From DASVDK01 sp036562265 [NCBI: Thermodesulfobacteriota bacterium] (GTDB taxonomy: Bacteria; DASVDK01), in NCBI GenBank assembly GCA_036562265.1, contig DATCKS010000585.1:1-10967 (forward strand): a stretch of DNA of 10,967 nucleotides, given 5' to 3'. Under the pieces are notes generated by a model. It worked only from the letters and a program-made list of their open reading frames with translations. It did no database searches and was not told where the DNA came from. The first letter of the stretch is position 1. The number at the start of each line of letters is the position of its first letter. Positions 1 to 7,187 of this stretch are shown here, piece by piece. The position numbers and the translations under genes were made by a program.

Positions 1-2
1 CC

Positions 3-890
3 CTCGAAGCGGGCGAGATCGACTACATCCAGTCGTTCTTCCTCCTCAAGCAGGAGGTGGCGCGGCTTCGGCGGAATCCCGCGGTGCAGGTGGCGGAGGG
101 GACCGACCTGCCGGGCAACTTCCTCCTCTTCTTCAACACCACGCGCAAGCCGCTCGACGACGGCCGCGTGCGCAAGGCGCTCGCGATGGCGACCAACCGG
201 CAGCAGATCGTCGATCAGGCGGTCTTCGGTCTCGGCCGCCCGGGCAAGAGCGCGATCCACGTCGGCCTCGGCTGGGCCCACAACCCGGAGGTCGACTACG
301 GGAAGCTCTACCCGTACGACCCGGCAAAGGCGAACGCCGCGCTCGACGCCGCGGGGCTCGAGCGGGGAGCCGACGGCAAGCGCTTCTCGGTGACCCTCAC
401 GTACACCGTGAGCCAGGCCGGCTTCACGCCGATGGCGGAGATCATCCGCAACAACTGGCAGGCGGTCGGCGTCGACGTCCGCCTCGAGCCGTACGAGAAC
501 CAGCTCGCCCTCGAGAAGGTGTTCGCGCGCCAGGACTTCGACGTGTCGCTCTGGCCGTACACGACCGCCGGCGATCCGGCGATCGGCATCACGCGCGCCT
601 ACGTCACGACCCCGGCGCCCCCGAAGCCGTTCACGAACCCGACCGGCTACGGCAACCCGAGGCTCGACGAGCTGTTCGCGCGGGCGGTGGCCACCCCCTC
701 TCGCGACGTGCGGCGGCGGGCCTACTTCGAGGCGCAGCGGATCATCGCGGAGGACCTGCCGGTCCTCAACCTGGTCGACCGGATCGAGGTCGACGCGGCG
801 AGCGCCAAGCTGCGCAACGTCTTCGTCTCGGCCGAGCCGTACGACCTCTGGGACCGGGTCTGGACGATCGACGGTAAGCCGTCGCGCTAG
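3..890 (+). CDS. ABC transporter substrate-binding protein, family 5 (peptide/nickel type), 3' part
   Basis: This is the C-terminal part of a periplasmic or lipid-anchored solute-binding protein that would deliver peptides or a similar solute to the two permeases next to it. The frame is open from the window edge, and residues before the first in-frame GTG (position 57) already read as normal protein (GEIDYIQSFFLLKQEVARL), so the true start and signal peptide lie upstream. The family-5 signature is clear: FNTTRKPLDDGRVRKALAMA, then NRQQIVDQAVFGLG. Later come YDPAKANAALDAAGL, a second-lobe stretch (NNWQAVGVDVRLEPYE) and AQRIIAEDLPVLNLVD, all typical positions in DppA/OppA-like proteins. The stop is two bases before the first permease. 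Family assignment is strong; the ligand cannot be read from this fragment (peptides, glutathione, nickel chelates and opines are all known for the family). Confidence 0.93.
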   Translation, partial: LEAGEIDYIQSFFLLKQEVARLRRNPAVQVAEGTDLPGNFLLFFNTTRKPLDDGRVRKALAMATNRQQIVDQAVFGLGRPGKSAIHVGLGWAHNPEVDYGKLYPYDPAKANAALDAAGLERGADGKRFSVTLTYTVSQAGFTPMAEIIRNNWQAVGVDVRLEPYENQLALEKVFARQDFDVSLWPYTTAGDPAIGITRAYVTTPAPPKPFTNPTGYGNPRLDELFARAVATPSRDVRRRAYFEAQRIIAEDLPVLNLVDRIEVDAASAKLRNVFVSAEPYDLWDRVWTIDGKPSR

Positions 891-892
891 TC

Positions 893-1891
893 GTGTCCGC
901 GGGGGGAGGGCGCCAGCGGACGCTCGCCGAGTACCTCGCCGCCCGGGTGGCGGCGGGCGTCCCGCTCGTCGTCGGGGTCGTCACGCTCGTCTTCGTCCTC
1001 GTGCACGCGGCGCCGGGCGATCCGACGCTCGCCCTGGTCGGCGACTTCCCGGTGCCGGACGAGTACCGGGCGCAGATCCGGGAAACCTTCGGGCTCGATC
1101 GGCCGATCGCCGAGCAGTACGTCCGCTACGTGGCGAGCCTCCTCAGGGGCGACCTCGGGTTCTCCTACGCGCAGCGGCGCCCGGTCCTCGACGTCGTCCT
1201 CGAGCGGGCGGGGGCGACGGCGCTCCTCACCGGGACCGCGCTCCTGTTCTCGACGGCGACCGGCATCCTGCTCGGCGCGCTGGCGGCCCGCCGCCCCTTC
1301 TCCTGGCTCGACCACGCCATCGGCGGCGGCAGCCTCGTCGGCTTCTCGGTGCCGGTGTTCTGGCTCGGACAGATCTTCATCCTCGTCTTCGCGGTGCTGC
1401 TCGGCTGGCTGCCGGCGCAGGGGATGGTGTCCCTGCGCGCCGACCCGCAGGGCCTGGGCCGCGTGCTCGACATCGCGGCGCACCTCGTCCTGCCGGCCCT
1501 CGCGCTCGGCCTGCGACAGGTGGCCATGACGGCGAGGCTCACGCGCGCGTCGCTCCTCGAGGTCCTCTCGCGCGACTTCATCCGCTCGGCGCACGCCAAG
1601 GGCGCGAGCCGCGCGCGGGTCCTCCTGGGACACGCGCTGCCGAACGCCCTGCTGCCGGTCGTGACCTTCGTCGGGTACAACCTCGGCTTCCTGCTCGCGG
1701 GGTCGGCGCTCGTCGAGACGGTCTTCGGCTGGCCGGGCCTGGGGCGCCTCCTCTACGACTCGGTCTTCTCGCGCGACTACCCGGTCCTGCTCGGGATCTT
1801 CCTCACGGTGAGCCTCACCGTCGTCGCGGCCAACATCGTCACCGACCTCCTCTACGCGTACCTCGACCCGCGTATCCGGCTCGCGCGATGA
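893..1891 (+). CDS. ABC transporter permease, DppB/OppB type
   Basis: Inner-membrane permease, 332 residues, the usual length for DppB-like subunits. A first membrane helix at about residues 20-38 ends in the family-typical HAAPGDP. The periplasmic stretch (ETFGLDRPIAEQYVRYV, then LLRGDLGFSY) is characteristic, and further helices lie at about 107-130, 145-172, 195-210, 250-272 and 298-320. The cytoplasmic EAA loop that docks on the ATPase is at about 227-256 (SRDFIRSAHAKGASRARVLL). The C-terminus YLDPRIRLAR is the usual ending. The GTG start is two bases after the previous stop with no convincing Shine-Dalgarno sequence, suggesting coupled translation. The stop overlaps the next start in ATGA. 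Expected to pair with the following gene as the membrane half of the importer. Confidence 0.95.
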   Translation: MSAGGGRQRTLAEYLAARVAAGVPLVVGVVTLVFVLVHAAPGDPTLALVGDFPVPDEYRAQIRETFGLDRPIAEQYVRYVASLLRGDLGFSYAQRRPVLDVVLERAGATALLTGTALLFSTATGILLGALAARRPFSWLDHAIGGGSLVGFSVPVFWLGQIFILVFAVLLGWLPAQGMVSLRADPQGLGRVLDIAAHLVLPALALGLRQVAMTARLTRASLLEVLSRDFIRSAHAKGASRARVLLGHALPNALLPVVTFVGYNLGFLLAGSALVETVFGWPGLGRLLYDSVFSRDYPVLLGIFLTVSLTVVAANIVTDLLYAYLDPRIRLAR

Positions 1892-2712
1892 TCGCCAGGC
1901 GGTTCTTGAGGAGCGGTCCGGGACTGGCCGGCGCCGCCATCGTGACGGGGCTCCTGGTCCTGGCCGTCTGCGCGCCGCTCCTCACGGAGAAGGACCCCTT
2001 CGCGACCTCGCTCGCGGCCTTCGAGGCCCCGGGCGACGCGGCCCCCCTCGGCACCGACAACCTCGGGCGCGACATCTGGGCGGGCGTCCTCTACGGCGCC
2101 CGGGTGTCGCTCACCGTCGGCATCCTCGCCGCCGCCGTCTCCGCGCTCGTCGGCGTCGCCGTCGGGATGACGGCCGGCTACGCGGGCGGCCGGGCCGACA
2201 CGGTCCTCATGCGCGTGGCCGAACTCTTCCAGACGATTCCGCAGTTCTTCCTCGCGCTCCTCGTGCTGGCGCTCGTCGGCCGTGGGCTGGAGAAGGTGAT
2301 CCTGATCCTGGGGCTCCTCGGCTGGCCGCTGACCGCGCGGCTGGTCCGGGCGGAGTTCCTCTCGCTCAAGGAGCGGGAGTTCGTCGAGGCGGCGCGCGCG
2401 CTCGGCATGCCGGGGGCGCGGATCGCGCTCGGCGTCATCCTGCCCAACGCGCTGCCGCCGGCCGTCGTGGCGGCGACCTTCGGCGTGGCCGAGGCGATCC
2501 TCCTCGAGGCGGGCCTCTCGTTCTTCGGCCTCGGCGATCCGAACCTCGGCTCGTGGGGCGTCATGCTGCAGAACGCGCAGGGCTACCTGCGGCGCGCCTG
2601 GTGGATGGCGGTCTTCCCCGGGCTCGCCATCACGCTGGCCGTCTTCGGCTTCAATCTCCTCGGCGACGGGCTCACCGACGCCCTGAACCCGAGGCTCAGG
2701 GAGCGGACCTGA
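1888..2712 (+). CDS. ABC transporter permease, DppC/OppC type
   Basis: Second membrane subunit of the peptide-type importer, 274 residues. The N-terminal helix (about 11-31) is followed by the family mark PLGTDNLGRDIWAGVLYGAR at about 53-72. A helix at 73-97, the mark LMRVAELFQTIPQFFLAL (about 107-124), and helices at about 118-150 follow. The EAA loop is at 163-190 (REFVEAARALGMPGARIALG), and SFFGLGDPNLGSWGVML at about 211-227 is also typical. The C-terminus has the common DGLTDALNPRLRE. Its ATG overlaps the preceding stop by four bases and its TGA shares one base with the next ATG, so it sits firmly inside the operon. The DppD/DppF ATPases that often follow are absent; an M20 hydrolase gene takes that place. 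Confidence 0.96.
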   Translation: MIARRFLRSGPGLAGAAIVTGLLVLAVCAPLLTEKDPFATSLAAFEAPGDAAPLGTDNLGRDIWAGVLYGARVSLTVGILAAAVSALVGVAVGMTAGYAGGRADTVLMRVAELFQTIPQFFLALLVLALVGRGLEKVILILGLLGWPLTARLVRAEFLSLKEREFVEAARALGMPGARIALGVILPNALPPAVVAATFGVAEAILLEAGLSFFGLGDPNLGSWGVMLQNAQGYLRRAWWMAVFPGLAITLAVFGFNLLGDGLTDALNPRLRERT

Positions 2713-3962
2713 TGCCCGACCTCTCCACCGTCCTCGACCGGCTCGACGCCGGGCGGGCCGCCGCGACCGACCTGCTGGCCGACCTGGTTCGGATCCCGTC
2801 GGAGAACCCGCCGGGAGACACCCGTGCCCTCGCCGCGTTCGTGCGCGACTGGCTCGCCGCCCGCGGGCACGCGGCGCGCGTGGTGGCCGCCCGGGACGAC
2901 CTGCCGAACCTCGTCTGCACGGTCCGCGGCGCACGGCCTGGCCCGGCGCTCGTCCTCAACGGCCACCTCGACACCTACCCGGCGGGCGACCGGGCCGCGT
3001 GGAGCGTCGACCCCTTCGGCGGCGTCGTCCGCGACGGCAAGCTCTACGGCCGGGGGGTGGGCGACATGAAGGCGGGGGTCGCGGCGCACCTCCTCACGTT
3101 CGTGACGCTCGCCGACGTGGCGGCCGAGCTGGCCGGCCGGCTCACGCTCACGCTCGTCTCCGACGAGGAGAACGGCGGCGCCCTCGGCGCCGGCCATCTC
3201 CTCGCCGTCGAGCCGGAGGCGCGCGGCGACGCCTGCCTCATCGGCGACGCCGGCGCGGCCGACCTGATCTGCTTCGCGGAGAAGGGGGCGGTCTGGGCCG
3301 ACCTCGTCGCGACGGGTCGGGGGGCGCATTCGGCTCACGTCCACCGCGGGCGCAACGCCGTCCACGCGCTCGTCGCGGCGCTCGGCGACGTGGTCGCCTT
3401 GGACGGCCTCGACGTCGGCGTGCCGGACGCCGTCCGCGCCGAGGTCGAGCGCGGCCGTGCCGCAACCGACGCGGCGTTCGGCGAGGGGGCGACGGACGTG
3501 CTCGGCCGGGTCACCGTCACCGTGGGGCTGGTCGCCGGGGGGCAGAAGCGCAACCTCGTGCCGGACGCCGCGCGGGCCGAGGTGGACGTGCGCATCCCGG
3601 CGGGCGGCTCGACCGGGGCGGTGGTCGGCGCGCTCGAGGCCATCGCGCGCCGCCACGGCGTCGAAGTCGTGATCCGTTCGGCGAACGAGCCTCACTGGAG
3701 CCCGCCCGACGCGGCGATCTTCGGCGCGCTCGGCCGGGCCACCGAGCGGGTGCGAGGCCGGCCGGCGCCGCTCGCCGGCCGGATCGGCGCCTCGGACGCC
3801 CGCTACTTCAGGCGGGCCGGCATCCCGACCGCCGTCTACGGGCCGGCCGTCGCCAACATGGGGGGGCCGGACGAGCACGTCGACCTCGACGAGTGGTGGG
3901 ACGTCGTGCGGGTCCACGTGGTCGCCGCGCTCGACCTCCTCGGCTGGGGGGCGGGCCGATGA
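2712..3962 (+). CDS. M20-family zinc hydrolase (ArgE/DapE/peptidase-like)
   Basis: Cytosolic metallohydrolase, 416 residues, expected to cleave an amide bond (peptide, N-acyl or N-carbamoyl) with two zinc or cobalt ions. The ATG at 2712 is chosen because it overlaps the previous stop by one base and gives a normal M20 N-terminus; the frame is open further upstream but only as a shadow of the permease. Metal ligands are visible in order: H85 (NGHLDTYP, with D87), bridging D118 (GRGVGDMKAG), E153 with catalytic base E152 (SDEENGG), D179 (LIGDAG), and H389 (GGPDEHV). The dimerisation-domain histidine region is GRGAHSAHVHRGRNAV at about 202-217. No signal peptide is seen. Asp instead of Glu at position 179 resembles PepT/PepV more than DapE or carboxypeptidase G2. 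Family is certain; substrate is not. Downstream it overlaps the M28 gene in ATGA. Confidence 0.93.
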   Translation: MPDLSTVLDRLDAGRAAATDLLADLVRIPSENPPGDTRALAAFVRDWLAARGHAARVVAARDDLPNLVCTVRGARPGPALVLNGHLDTYPAGDRAAWSVDPFGGVVRDGKLYGRGVGDMKAGVAAHLLTFVTLADVAAELAGRLTLTLVSDEENGGALGAGHLLAVEPEARGDACLIGDAGAADLICFAEKGAVWADLVATGRGAHSAHVHRGRNAVHALVAALGDVVALDGLDVGVPDAVRAEVERGRAATDAAFGEGATDVLGRVTVTVGLVAGGQKRNLVPDAARAEVDVRIPAGGSTGAVVGALEAIARRHGVEVVIRSANEPHWSPPDAAIFGALGRATERVRGRPAPLAGRIGASDARYFRRAGIPTAVYGPAVANMGGPDEHVDLDEWWDVVRVHVVAALDLLGWGAGR

Positions 3963-5269
3963 GCCGGGTGCCGCCGCCGGCCGAGGCGATCGCCCGCATC
4001 TGGGGCTCGCGCGACCTGCCGGCCGACTTCGAGGCGCTCTGCGACGTGGGCGGCCGCTTCGCCGGCAGCGAGAGCGAGGCGCGGGCGCGGGCGCTCCTGC
4101 GCGAGCGTCTCGACGCCATTGCCGCGGGGCTACCCGGCGCCCGCGTCCTCGAGTTGCCGTTCGAGTACCAGGGGTGGGCGCGGGAGTCGACGCGGCTTCT
4201 GCGCGTGGCGCCCGGCGAGGCGCGGGCGCTCGCGGCCCACGCGCTCGTCTGGTCGCCGCCCACGCCGCCGGGAGGGCTCGAAGCCGAGGTCGTCGATCTG
4301 GGACGCGGCACGCCCGAGGACTTCGCCCAGGCGGGCACGCGGCTTACGGGGCGCTTCGCGCTCGTCCGGCACGAGTACCCGTTCGCGTCCGGCGTCATCC
4401 ACCGGCGCGTCAAGTACGGCCTCGCCCGGGAGTACGGGGCGGCCGGGTTCCTCATCGCGTCCAACCTGCCGGGGCAGGTGCTCGTCACCGGGTCGTCGGG
4501 GGTCGGCGGCGCGGACGACATCCCCGCGGCGGGGCTCACCCTCGAGGGGGGCGAGGCGCTCGCGCCGCGCGCGGGCGTCCCCGCTCGCGCCCGCCTCGAG
4601 GTGGCGGTGCGGCGCGGCCCGGCTCGCGCGGCGAACCTCGTCCTCGAGGTGCCTGGGGCGGGGCCCGAGTGGGTGGTCCTGTCGGCCCACTACGACGGCC
4701 ACGACCTGGCCGAGAGCGCCCTCGACAACGCCACGGGGGTGGCGGCGGTGCTCGAGATCGTCCGCGCGCTCGGGCCGCACGTGCCGCGGGCGCGGCGGGG
4801 GCTTCGGGCGATGCTCTTCACGGTCGAGGAGTGGGGGCTCTACGGCTCGCGCGTCTACGCCGATGGACTCGACGAGGAGGCCTGCCGGGCGATCGCGCTC
4901 AACGTCAACCTCGACACGATCGCGGGGGGCGGACGCCTCGCGGCGCTCGTGAGCGGCTTCGCCGACCTCGGCGACTGGGTGAGCGCCGCGGCCCGTGACG
5001 CGGGGCTCGACCTCCGCGTCGTCGTGCCGCTCATGCCGAACAGCGACCACGCCAACTTCGCCCGTCGCGGCATCCCGGCCCTTCGCCTCGTGGCCGGCTT
5101 CGACGACCCGCAGGCCGGCCCGCGATACCTGCTGACGACCGCCGACACGCGCGACAAGGTCCACGCCGCCGACCTCAAGGCCGGGACGCTGGTCGCGGCG
5201 GAGATCGTCTGGCGCGCGCTCGCCTGGGAGGGGCAGGTGGCGGTGCATCGCGAGCGTACGGGCGGTTAG
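3959..5269 (+). CDS. M28-family zinc peptidase with PA-like insert
   Basis: Co-catalytic zinc amino- or carboxypeptidase-like protein, 436 residues. The ATG at 3959 overlaps the M20 stop by four bases; the upstream open frame is only an M20 shadow. A helical N-terminal part is followed at about 95-215 by a PA-like insert (TGRFALVRHEYPF, then AREYGAAGFLIASNLPG). The catalytic domain carries the whole M28 set: H244 (SAHYDGHDL, with D246), bridging D256 (ALDNATG), the E290-E291 pair (VEEWGLYGS; 290 as base, 291 as ligand), D319 (NVNLDT) and H364 (NSDHANF). The late DTRDKVH is also typical. No signal peptide or lipobox is visible, although many PA-containing M28 enzymes are exported, so it probably acts in the cytosol on imported substrate together with the M20 enzyme. 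Exact specificity is unknown. Confidence 0.92.
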   Translation: MSRVPPPAEAIARIWGSRDLPADFEALCDVGGRFAGSESEARARALLRERLDAIAAGLPGARVLELPFEYQGWARESTRLLRVAPGEARALAAHALVWSPPTPPGGLEAEVVDLGRGTPEDFAQAGTRLTGRFALVRHEYPFASGVIHRRVKYGLAREYGAAGFLIASNLPGQVLVTGSSGVGGADDIPAAGLTLEGGEALAPRAGVPARARLEVAVRRGPARAANLVLEVPGAGPEWVVLSAHYDGHDLAESALDNATGVAAVLEIVRALGPHVPRARRGLRAMLFTVEEWGLYGSRVYADGLDEEACRAIALNVNLDTIAGGGRLAALVSGFADLGDWVSAAARDAGLDLRVVVPLMPNSDHANFARRGIPALRLVAGFDDPQAGPRYLLTTADTRDKVHAADLKAGTLVAAEIVWRALAWEGQVAVHRERTGG

Positions 5270-5278
5270 GGGGCAGTC

Positions 5279-6190
5279 ATGACCGACATCCAGGGACCGT
5301 TCGACGGCGTCACGACCTTCATGCGGGTGCCGTTCACGCGCGACCTCGCCGGCGCGAAGGCGGCGATCCTCGGGATCCCGTACGACATGGGCACGCACCC
5401 GACCCGCATCGGCGCCCGGCAGGGGCCGGCCGCCATCCGGGAGCAGTCGTCCCTGGTCCGCCCCTACCAGCCGCCCCACGCCGACTGGAACCCGCTCGAG
5501 CGGCTCGGCGTCGTGGACCTCGGCAACGTCGCCCTCACGGCGAGTCGCGTCGAGGAGGCGTTCGCCCGGATCGAGGCCGCGGTCTCGGCCGTCGTGGAGG
5601 CCGGCGTCGTCCCGGTCACGCTTGGGGGCGACGGCAGCGTGACGCTGCCCCAGCTTCGGGCCGTGCACCGCCGCTACCCCGGTCTCGCCGTGCTCCACCT
5701 CGACGCGCACACCGACACGAGCCCGGGGGAGGGGTACACCACCGGGACGACGTTCACGCGCGCGGCCGAGGAGGGGGTGCTCGACGTGGCCCACACCATC
5801 CACGTCGGCGCGCGCGGGACGCTCTACCAGCCGGGCAACTGGGATCACTGCCGCGCGAAGGGCTACGAGCTGATCCCGGCGGCGGAGCTGTACGAGCGGG
5901 GGGTGCCGCAGGTGACCGCGCACATACGGCGCAGGCTCGCGGGCCGGCCGGTCTACCTCTGCATCGACATGGACTTCTTCGACGCGAGCGCGGCGCCAGG
6001 CGTCTGTGCCCCCACGTGGGGCGGGCCGCTCCCTCGGGAGGGGCTCGCCCTCATCCAGGGGCTCGCGGGGCTCGACGTGGTCGCCTGCGACGTGAACACC
6101 GTGAGCCCGCCGCACGACGTGGGGGGCATGACGGCCTTCCTCGCGGCCACGGTCGTGCTCGAGTGCCTGACGCTCGTGGCGTGCAGGTGA
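5279..6190 (+). CDS. Ureohydrolase-fold (arginase/agmatinase superfamily) protein, copy A, atypical active site
   Basis: 303 residues, the usual length for agmatinase-like proteins. The fold is marked by LGIPYDMGT (about 31-39), GARQGPAAIRE (45-55), the metal motif LDAHTDT (D142, H144, D146), HVGARG (175-180) and CIDMDFFD (D230, D232). Against known ureohydrolases three functional residues are changed: GGDH is GGDGS (G119 in place of a metal-binding His), the HGTxF loop is TTGTTF (155-159), and the guanidinium-binding Glu of VEVSPPYD is T274 (NTVSPPHD). The usual GTGTPExGG is GVCAPTWGG. Calling it agmatinase would therefore be unsafe; it may hydrolyse another C-N bond or have lost catalysis. 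A purine-rich Shine-Dalgarno (AGGGGG) lies a few bases before the ATG, nine bases after the M28 stop. Copy B follows directly; the two are about three quarters identical by eye. Confidence 0.9.
   Translation: MTDIQGPFDGVTTFMRVPFTRDLAGAKAAILGIPYDMGTHPTRIGARQGPAAIREQSSLVRPYQPPHADWNPLERLGVVDLGNVALTASRVEEAFARIEAAVSAVVEAGVVPVTLGGDGSVTLPQLRAVHRRYPGLAVLHLDAHTDTSPGEGYTTGTTFTRAAEEGVLDVAHTIHVGARGTLYQPGNWDHCRAKGYELIPAAELYERGVPQVTAHIRRRLAGRPVYLCIDMDFFDASAAPGVCAPTWGGPLPREGLALIQGLAGLDVVACDVNTVSPPHDVGGMTAFLAATVVLECLTLVACR
5309..5446 (+). repeat. High-identity segment shared with 6233-6370
   Basis: Codons 11-56 of copies A and B of the ureohydrolase-like genes differ at only 4 of 138 bases, three of them silent, by direct reading. 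The genes diverge much more in their middle parts, including indels. This marks the tandem duplication; a recent gene-conversion tract or strong constraint could explain the nearly silent identity. Confidence 0.85.
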
Positions 6191-6202
6191 GGGAGATCCG
6201 CC

Positions 6203-7132
6203 ATGGGTGACATCCTCGCCCCGCTCGACGGGGTCACGACCTTCATGCGGGTGCCGTTCACGCGCAACCTCGCCGGTGCGAAGGCGGCGATCCTCGGGAT
6301 CCCGTACGACATGGGCACCCATCCGACCCGCATCGGCGCCCGGCAGGGGCCGGCCGCCATCCGGGAGCAGTCCTGGCTCGTGCGGCGCTTCCAGCCGCCG
6401 CACGCCGACTTCGACCCGATCGAGCGGCTGGGCGTCGTCGACGTGGGCAACGTCGCCCTCACGGCGAGCCGCGTCGAGGAGGCGTTCGCCCGGATCGAGG
6501 CCGCCGTGTCGGCCATCGTCGAGGCCGGGGCGATTCCGGTCACGATGGGGGGCGACGGCAGCGTGACGCTCCCGCAGCTCCGGGCGCTCCACCGGCGCTA
6601 CCCCGACCTGGTCGTGCTGCACATCGACGCGCACACCGACACGTACCCCGGCGAGGGGGTCGACCGGTACAACACGGCAACGACCTTCACGCGCGCGGCG
6701 GAGGAGGGGCTGGTCGACGTGCGCCACTCGCTGCACGTGGGGGCCAGGGGGCCGGTCTACATGCCGGGCGTCTTCGAGCACACGCGCGCTCAGGGGTACG
6801 AGCTGATCGACGGCGTCGAGCTGTTCGGCTCCGGGCTCCCCGAGACGCTCGTCCGGATCCACCGCCGGCTCGCGGGCCGGCCGGTCTACCTCTGCTTCGA
6901 CATGGACTTCTTCGATCCGAGCTGCGCCCCCGGCGTCTGCACGCCGGCCTGGGGCGGCGCCACGGCTCGGGAGGGGCTCGCCCTGCTGCAGGGGCTGGCC
7001 GGACTCCACTTCGTGGCGTTCGACGTGAACACGGTGAGCCCGCCGCACGACGTGGGGGGCATGACGGCGTTCCTCGCCGCCACCGTGATGCTCGAGTGCC
7101 TGACCCTTGCCTGCCGTGGAGGCGGGGCGTGA
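6203..7132 (+). CDS. Ureohydrolase-fold protein, copy B, atypical active site
   Basis: 309 residues, a tandem paralogue of the preceding gene, 12 bases after it, with GGGAGA as a likely ribosome-binding site. It has the same layout: LGIPYDMGT, GARQGPAAIRE, IDAHTDTYPGEG (D142, H144, D146) and CFDMDFFDPS (D233, D235, D238). The same departures occur: G119 in GGDGS, no His in the TATTF loop (159-163), T277 in NTVSPPHD, and GVCTPAWGG in place of GTGTPExGG. It differs from copy A in a loop longer by three residues after DTYPGEG, in Y148 (Ser in A), and in keeping the classical DP at 238-239 (Asp-Ala in A). Loop and middle regions diverge while the N-terminal 57 residues are nearly the same. The pair could be homomers of different specificity or one mixed trimer/hexamer; sequence alone cannot decide. 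Confidence 0.9.
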   Translation: MGDILAPLDGVTTFMRVPFTRNLAGAKAAILGIPYDMGTHPTRIGARQGPAAIREQSWLVRRFQPPHADFDPIERLGVVDVGNVALTASRVEEAFARIEAAVSAIVEAGAIPVTMGGDGSVTLPQLRALHRRYPDLVVLHIDAHTDTYPGEGVDRYNTATTFTRAAEEGLVDVRHSLHVGARGPVYMPGVFEHTRAQGYELIDGVELFGSGLPETLVRIHRRLAGRPVYLCFDMDFFDPSCAPGVCTPAWGGATAREGLALLQGLAGLHFVAFDVNTVSPPHDVGGMTAFLAATVMLECLTLACRGGGA

Positions 7133-7148
7133 CCGGCCGGCGCCGGTC
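7131..7148 (+). other. Inverted repeat in the gap before the second binding protein
   Basis: A perfect 7-bp stem (GACCGGC / GCCGGTC) with a 4-base loop starts inside the stop codon of copy B. No T-run follows, so it is not a classical terminator. It could stabilise the upstream mRNA end or partly attenuate, separating expression of the binding protein from the enzymes. In such GC-rich DNA a stem of this size may also be chance. Confidence 0.45.
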
Positions 7149-7176
7149 GAGACCCGACCCCATCGGTCCAACCGGG

Positions 7177-7182
7177 AGGAGG
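7177..7182 (+). promoter_or_regulatory. Strong Shine-Dalgarno for the family-3 binding protein
   Basis: A perfect AGGAGG sits five bases before the ATG at 7188. It fixes this start in preference to an in-frame GTG/ATG-type codon further upstream in the copy B coding region, and the chosen start gives a clean signal peptide. It is the strongest ribosome-binding site in the operon, fitting the excess of binding protein over permease that importers need. Confidence 0.8.
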
Positions 7183-7187
7183 AAGAG

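Noticed and set aside
57-59. GTG at 57 as the start of the first gene
   Set aside because: The frame is open to the window edge with protein-like residues before it, and the remaining length would lack the first lobe and signal peptide of the family.
2553-2711. Upstream in-frame extension of the M20 protein
   Set aside because: The extra residues are Arg-rich and lie over the DppC-type permease; the ATG at 2712 gives the usual M20 N-terminus and a classical one-base overlap.
2999-3958. Upstream in-frame extension of the M28 protein by 320 codons
   Set aside because: Low-complexity Arg/Gly/Ala translation lying over the M20 coding region; the ATG at 3959 gives an ATGA overlap and a normal start.
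7133-7187. Guanidine or other riboswitch before the family-3 binding protein
   Set aside because: Only a simple GC hairpin and a Shine-Dalgarno are visible in about 55 bases; no conserved aptamer sequence such as the ACGR loops of guanidine-II.
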